Assembly (NCBI GenBank): GCA_016213105.1
Contig: JACRBN010000028.1
Span: 61,237 to 125,236, forward strand
Reading direction: 5' to 3'
DNA length: 64,000 nt
Source of the DNA: Chloroflexota bacterium
Lineage (GTDB): Bacteria; Chloroflexota; Anaerolineae; Anaerolineales; Villigracilaceae
Positions 60,462-64,000 of this stretch are shown here, one piece after another. Made by a program: the position numbers and the translations under genes. The notes beneath the pieces are model-generated. The model searched no databases and had not been told where the DNA came from. It was given only the letters and a program-made list of their open reading frames with translations. How positions within the stretch are numbered: the first letter of the stretch is position 1; each line of letters opens with the position of its first letter.

Positions 60462-60653
60462 GCCTATTTTGAGCCTGTCTCCCCATTCCGCCCCTGTCCG
60501 CGGTGAAAATCCGAGCGTCTGACCGGGGGCGACCCTTCAATATTCCGGTTTTTCGACAGTCTCGTTGGCTGGCTAAGTCATTGTTTGTCTCGATAAAGGG
60601 TTTAGGGCTTCTTCGGTAGATCTCAAATTGTCGTCTCATCAAAGGAAACCTCA

Positions 60654-61115
60654 ATGATAAAGAAGCTGTTTGGAAATATTGACAACTCGCAGTCAGAAGA
60701 AATTCCTAGTCGCAGAGATTTGGAACGCTTTCTAGCGGAGATTGCGTTGGATATGCCACAGGTTGAGTGGCTCGCACTGGTGAACATGAGTGGAACATTG
60801 ATTGCATCCTTCCCAGCAAAGCCAAGAGCAGAAGCAGATCGAGTTACCGCAATGAGCGCAGCAATGGCTGCGTTGGGAGAACGGATTGCATCGGAGTTGA
60901 ACAATGGAAATTTGCAATATACTTTGATCGCTGGAACACGTGAAATCACTGCGATGATCGAATTGAATTCTAAATATCTTCTAACGGTTGGACTCAAAAA
61001 GGATGTTTCCATCGAAGAACTTCTGAGCCAAATGCAAGAAACCAATCTTCCTGCCCTAATGAAAGCGCTCCATATTGAAGGTATTCTTCGACTTTCAGGA
61101 ATTCAACCCAAATAG
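60654..61115 (+). CDS. Roadblock/LC7-domain protein (cassette 6)
   Basis: A 153-residue protein starting after AAAGGAAA. Residues about 22-125 fit the roadblock/LC7 fold: FLAEIALDMPQVEWLALVNMSGTLIASF, then AMSAAMAALGERIASELNNGNLQYTLIAG, then LLTVGLKKDVSIEELLSQM. In bacteria such proteins often work with small GTPases of the MglA type in polarity or regulation. No GTPase lies beside it. The cassette is bounded by the damaged attC 5 and attC 6. Confidence 0.82.
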   Translation: MIKKLFGNIDNSQSEEIPSRRDLERFLAEIALDMPQVEWLALVNMSGTLIASFPAKPRAEADRVTAMSAAMAALGERIASELNNGNLQYTLIAGTREITAMIELNSKYLLTVGLKKDVSIEELLSQMQETNLPALMKALHIEGILRLSGIQPK

Positions 61116-61164
61116 GTGTGTCGGTGAAGGTTTCTTCGAGAGGTGTACAGTATGGCAAAATGCC

Positions 61165-61289
61165 AGCCAACACAGCGTGCATTTGACGCTGGGGAGTCGC
61201 CGCATTTTTCAGGCAGTTTCTTCGCCTCAGCGTTTTCCATTCGGACGGCGTTGCCTCGTCCCGCCCCAGCGCGGGTAACGCAAACCGTT
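61165..61289 (+). other. attC recombination site 6, R' split by a MITE
   Basis: R'' AGCCAAC (61165-61171), inner arms GCGTGCATTTGACGCTGGGG and CCCCAGCGCGGGTAACGC, then ..ACCGTT at 61287-61289, where the MITE begins. A complete core GTTAGCC reappears at 61455-61461 on the far side of the element. Confidence 0.82.
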
Positions 61290-61454
61290 GAAACTGTCGA
61301 AAAAGTCACTTTTCAAAAATAATTTTTGAAAAGTGGGAGAGGAACGCTGAAAAGCAGCTGGTTTTTGGTGTTCCGCACAACATTTTGGCTGTTTTTAGCC
61401 TGTTGTGGGAGATTTTTTGAACATTTTTCGAACCAGGAGTTTTTCGATAGTCTC
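61290..61454. mobile_element. MITE inserted exactly at the recombination core of attC 6
   Basis: The ends GAAACTGTCGAAAAA (61290-61304) and TTTTTCGATAGTCTC (61440-61454) are near-perfect inverted repeats. GTT flanks it on both sides. An internal stem CACTTTTCAAAA/TTTTGAAAAGTG lies at 61306-61334. It has no coding frame. The ends match the right end of the IS1182 remnant at 60548-60563, which suggests that transposase mobilised it. Confidence 0.75.
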
Positions 61455-61503
61455 GTTAGCCCGCCCGCGCAAAATTTGGCTATAAATCATCGTTGAGATT
61501 GCT

Positions 61504-62391
61504 ATGCAGAATAGGCAACAACACCAACAGGAAGTTCAGGCTTTTCTTCAACAGCGTTTCTCAAACCAACCTTGGGAATTAACGCTTCCAAAGGGAAGTG
61601 GGCATGAAACCTATTTTGCACGATGTAACGAGCATATCTATTTTGTAAAGTTAGGCGTGCAAGCAACAAAGTATCAAGTAGTGGCTTCGATTGGCTTAAC
61701 GCCACAAGTATTAGCAGTGGATTCTTTGAGAGATGGCACTTCCATAATCGTTCAATCTTACATTACAGGCAAAAGTCCATCGCGGAATGATTATCGTATC
61801 CGTCTAGAACAATTTGCGTTAGCCATTAACCAGATACATCATAATCCCGAAGTAAAACAGGTTCTTCCCAAAGTTTCATCTAACCTTTATAGTGTCGTGG
61901 GATTGGAGTCGCTTGCCCATATTCAACAAAAATGGGAACGCCACAAGTCGAAAGTTCCAAGTGTTGCTGATTTCATAGACGAGAGTCTCGCTTACATCAA
62001 ACAACAGGTTAAAGGTTTTCAAGGGACAGGCTTGGTGGCCTCGCACAACGATATTTGCAATGCAAACTGGCTTATCTCAACCGATGAGCAACTTTACTTG
62101 ATAGATTTAGAGTCTATGTCACTAGATGACCCAGCCGTTGATATTGGCGCAACGCTTTGGTGGTATTATCCGCCCGAATTGCGAGAAAAATTCCTAATAA
62201 TGGCGGGCTACATAAATGACATGGCATTTGAAAGACGTATGCGAGTGCGAATGGCAATGCACTGTCTCAATATCATACTTCCGCGCGAACAGAGTTTTGA
62301 TGAGTTTGACTCTGATTCATTTGATGAGTCACTAACCGATTTCAGAGCTATACTTGCTGGCAAAGAGAACCCTGAAGGATATGATGATTGA
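61504..62391 (+). CDS. APH/choline-kinase-like phosphotransferase (cassette 7)
   Basis: A 295-residue kinase-like protein. The catalytic loop is HNDICNAN (181-188, with Asp183 and Asn188), followed by LIDLESMSLDDPAVDIG with the metal-binding Asp201. The N-lobe has GHETYFARCNEHIYFVKL for nucleotide binding. The fold covers aminoglycoside kinases, choline kinases and homoserine kinases. The substrate is not predictable; an antibiotic is possible but not shown. It starts 42 bases after the restored R' core. Confidence 0.87.
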   Translation: MQNRQQHQQEVQAFLQQRFSNQPWELTLPKGSGHETYFARCNEHIYFVKLGVQATKYQVVASIGLTPQVLAVDSLRDGTSIIVQSYITGKSPSRNDYRIRLEQFALAINQIHHNPEVKQVLPKVSSNLYSVVGLESLAHIQQKWERHKSKVPSVADFIDESLAYIKQQVKGFQGTGLVASHNDICNANWLISTDEQLYLIDLESMSLDDPAVDIGATLWWYYPPELREKFLIMAGYINDMAFERRMRVRMAMHCLNIILPREQSFDEFDSDSFDESLTDFRAILAGKENPEGYDD

Positions 62392-62419
62392 GATGAGTCA
62401 TCGGTAAAAGCAAAAAGCG

Positions 62420-62557
62420 GGCTAACACCGCGTGCACCGGACAAGTGCGGGGCTTTCGCCCGCACTTTTGGGATCGCGGCCCCAATGGCGGATTCGGCGT
62501 CTGCTGGTTTTCTAGCTGCCAAATCCCCGCGCTTGCCGGTAACGCCAGCCGTTAGCC
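62420..62557 (+). other. attC recombination site 7
   Basis: R'' GGCTAAC (62420-62426) and R' GTTAGCC (62551-62557). Inner arms GCGTGCACCGG and CCGGTAACGC, with ACAAGTGCGGGG/CCCCGCGCTTG extending the stem. Almost the same as the site at 58219. Confidence 0.88.
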
Positions 62558-62582
62558 CGCCCGCGCAAAAGGAGAATACATC

Positions 62583-63809
62583 TTGAAAAATTTAGTCTTC
62601 GCTCCCGAAACGCTAAACATTGCCGAAACAACACGCATGATTGAAATTGCCAAAGAATCGCAAGATAAATTTCATTGTGTGTTTTTTGGATATAGTGATG
62701 TTTATTCTCATCTGATTGAACAAGCAGGCTTTGAATTTCGTCCCATGACTCCGTGGCTTACCAAAGAGAAAATTGAACATCTTTGGAAAGTAGACCGCAT
62801 GGAAAGTTTCGACGACCCGTTTACCGAATCAGAATTGAAAGAGCGGGTTGAAAGCGAAATTGCTTTATATCAAGAATTGAATCCTGTTGCTGTTGTTATT
62901 GGCTTTACGTTAAGCGTCACAATTTCGGCCAGAGCCGCTAAAGTTCCATTAGTTTATGTGCTACCTTTTCCATTAACCCGCCCATTTTTGGAAGCGGGTT
63001 TATCTACATTTCCTGATGAATTCGATTATCCATTTTTACGTATATTTCCAAGCAAGTTTTTAGACCGCATCACTAACGACTGGCTCAAAAGCACAAAACT
63101 TTGGATAAAGCCTTTTCAACGAGTTGCCAAGCACTATGGAATTCCACCTATTAATCGATTAGTAGATATTTACGAAGGCGATTTCAATTTAGTTACCGAT
63201 ATTCCAGAATTAGCAGGTGTGAAAGATTTACCCCAAAATTGGCAATATGTTGGACCAATTTTTGCCCATCTCGAAAGCGAAACTCCTTCCGAATTGCTAA
63301 ACTTATCGCATGAACAGCCCATTATTTATTGCGCTATGGGAAGTTCTGCCAATCGGGATATTCTTAAAACCGTCATTGAAAGTTTTGATAATGCCCCTTA
63401 CACCGTTATCGCTCCAGTTAAAGCCCACATCCAAAATCAAAACATCTCTGTTCCGAAAAATGTTTTGGTTTATGATTGGCTCCCTGCTCCTAAAGTAAAC
63501 CCGCTTGCTGACATTGCGGTAATTCACGGTGGGCAAGGTACTGTGCAAACTGCTTGTGCCGCAGGTACGCCATTTGTAGGAATTGGTTTACAGCCCGAAC
63601 AGGAAAGCAATATTGACGCCATTGTTCGACAGGGTAGCGCCATTCGTATTCGCAAGCGCAGGTTATCCCGTAAAACTTTGCTAAACTCTATTGAACAACT
63701 ACTGAATAATCCTTTGGCGCGTCAAAAAGCCAAAGAGATTCAAATACTTTTTGCAGACTGGAATGGAACAAAAAATTCTGCTAAATTCTTAAAGCAGAAA
63801 TTCGGTTAA
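62583..63809 (+). CDS. GT1-family (MGT-like) glycosyltransferase (cassette 8)
   Basis: A 408-residue protein starting at TTG, with AAAAGGAG eight bases upstream. The UDP-sugar-binding C-terminal domain is clear: NVLVYDWLPAPKVNPLADIAVIHGGQGTVQTACAAGTPFVGIGLQPEQESNI, the GT1 signature with HGGxGT and the final E/Q..N. The N-terminal domain, FAPETLNIAETTRMIEIAKE, is the acceptor side. Related enzymes glycosylate macrolides, flavonoids or sterols. The acceptor here is unknown. Confidence 0.9.
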   Translation: MKNLVFAPETLNIAETTRMIEIAKESQDKFHCVFFGYSDVYSHLIEQAGFEFRPMTPWLTKEKIEHLWKVDRMESFDDPFTESELKERVESEIALYQELNPVAVVIGFTLSVTISARAAKVPLVYVLPFPLTRPFLEAGLSTFPDEFDYPFLRIFPSKFLDRITNDWLKSTKLWIKPFQRVAKHYGIPPINRLVDIYEGDFNLVTDIPELAGVKDLPQNWQYVGPIFAHLESETPSELLNLSHEQPIIYCAMGSSANRDILKTVIESFDNAPYTVIAPVKAHIQNQNISVPKNVLVYDWLPAPKVNPLADIAVIHGGQGTVQTACAAGTPFVGIGLQPEQESNIDAIVRQGSAIRIRKRRLSRKTLLNSIEQLLNNPLARQKAKEIQILFADWNGTKNSAKFLKQKFG

Positions 63810-63820
63810 AGCAAAAAGCA

Positions 63821-63830
63821 GGCTAACAAA
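63821..63830 (+). other. attC site 8, half site cut by an IS1182-like remnant
   Basis: R'' GGCTAAC (63821-63827) and AAA, then GCGT directly joined to the same foreign sequence (CCTTAGAAACCGTC) as in site 5. The rest of the site, if present, is beyond the window. Confidence 0.7.
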
Positions 63831-64000
63831 GCGTCCTTAGAAACCGTCCCACCCTCAGTGCCCCGGATGATGTCCTCCGGGGCACTCTTTTTGAGATATC
63901 AACGTTGATCTTCCGCACGGCGGCTCGCGATTGTCGAGCCAGTCTTTGCGAACATCTGTGTGCATAAACACATGCATCGATTCACCCTGCGCTCCAAACG
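63831..64000 (+). mobile_element. Second IS1182-like remnant, cut by the window edge
   Basis: About 97% identical to 60217-60387 with the same left junction. It holds the terminator (63857-63891) and the start of the same transposase C-terminal stretch (63909 onward, RRLAIVEPVFANI). Differences are a few substitutions, such as GATGATG for GAGGACT in the hairpin loop. Confidence 0.75.
63857..63891 (+). terminator. Rho-independent terminator
   Basis: AGTGCCCCGGA and TCCGGGGCACT pair, followed by CTTTTT. It would end the GT1 cassette transcript. Confidence 0.82.

Larger units (their letters stand above)
60217..60563 (+). mobile_element. IS1182-family remnant inside an attC site
   Basis: The left side starts CCTTAGAAACCGTC without a clear inverted end. 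The right side ends in GTTTTTCGACAGTCTC, directly against GTTGGCT. The element holds a terminator (60239-60274) and the last 56 codons of a transposase. The right end matches the ends of the MITE at 61290-61454. A second copy starts at 63831. Confidence 0.75.
60203..60570 (+). other. attC site 5, interrupted by an IS1182-like remnant
   Basis: R'' GCCCAAC (60203-60209) plus AAAGCGT is intact, but the L'' arm breaks off and foreign DNA follows. GTTGGCT at 60564-60570 is the likely surviving R' core. The same break point is seen in the site at 63821. Confidence 0.75.

Noticed and set aside
61504..62391. Naming cassette 7 an aminoglycoside resistance gene
   Set aside because: The APH fold also covers choline and homoserine kinases; no substrate-specific feature can be seen.

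Overview
The window looks like chromosomal DNA from a Chloroflexota bacterium, most likely an Anaerolineae-type organism. It is GC-rich with dense, overlapping operons. The SLH-repeat exoproteins carry a GGC..P..CP signature, and there are several GT-C membrane glycosyltransferases, tandem M29 aminopeptidases and an RNase J. Intergenic spaces are full of short palindromes. The phylum call is inference from gene style; no rRNA or tRNA gene was found.

Layout: 1-7855 (minus) is a nine-gene membrane complex usually labelled complex I (NuoA/B/CD/H/I/J/K/L/M-like). Its large subunit keeps all four Ni-ligand cysteines, so it reads as a group 4 energy-converting [NiFe] hydrogenase. 8-11.3 kb holds a membrane protein, a GNAT protein and two small toxin-antitoxin pairs. 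11.6-14.8 kb is an AT-richer two-gene unit, a P-loop ATPase followed by a TIR-FGE fusion, which is a candidate defence or signalling module. 15-24.7 kb has tandem M29 aminopeptidases, small membrane proteins, a GT87-like enzyme and a membrane-anchored zinc-ribbon protein with five repeated beta-sandwich-like units. 24.9-28.4 kb is an iron operon (DtxR regulator, FeoA, FeoB split into two genes, FeoC-like). 28.4-53.9 kb is housekeeping and accessory core: RNase J, MutY, GT-C enzymes, DMT transporters, a DUF4062-NB-ARC-TPR STAND protein, a tryptophanase plus Rieske oxygenase pair, two paralogous SLH proteins (one with a GH114 domain) and a cytochrome P450.

54.3-64 kb is the most striking part: an AT-rich array of eight one-gene cassettes, all on the plus strand. 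Each is followed by an integron attC-type site (R'' ending AAC, inner GCGTGCAC / GGTAACGC arms, R' GTTRGCC). The cassettes encode DUF3800, Fic, a zinc-less MDR reductase, a membrane protein, a lipoprotein, a roadblock/LC7 protein, an APH-like kinase and a GT1 glycosyltransferase. No integrase is visible, so within this window it is a CALIN-type or sedentary integron array that continues past the right edge. Three of the attC sites carry IS1182-like remnants or a MITE with related ends. Upstream of the first cassette sit three 20-bp palindromes at an exact 31-bp period, which look like an operator array.

The host core also carries several families of palindromic elements. Some contribute codons or stop codons to genes: in-frame QIGNLP peptides in MutY and the STAND protein, the C-terminus of FeoC, and the stop of mutY.
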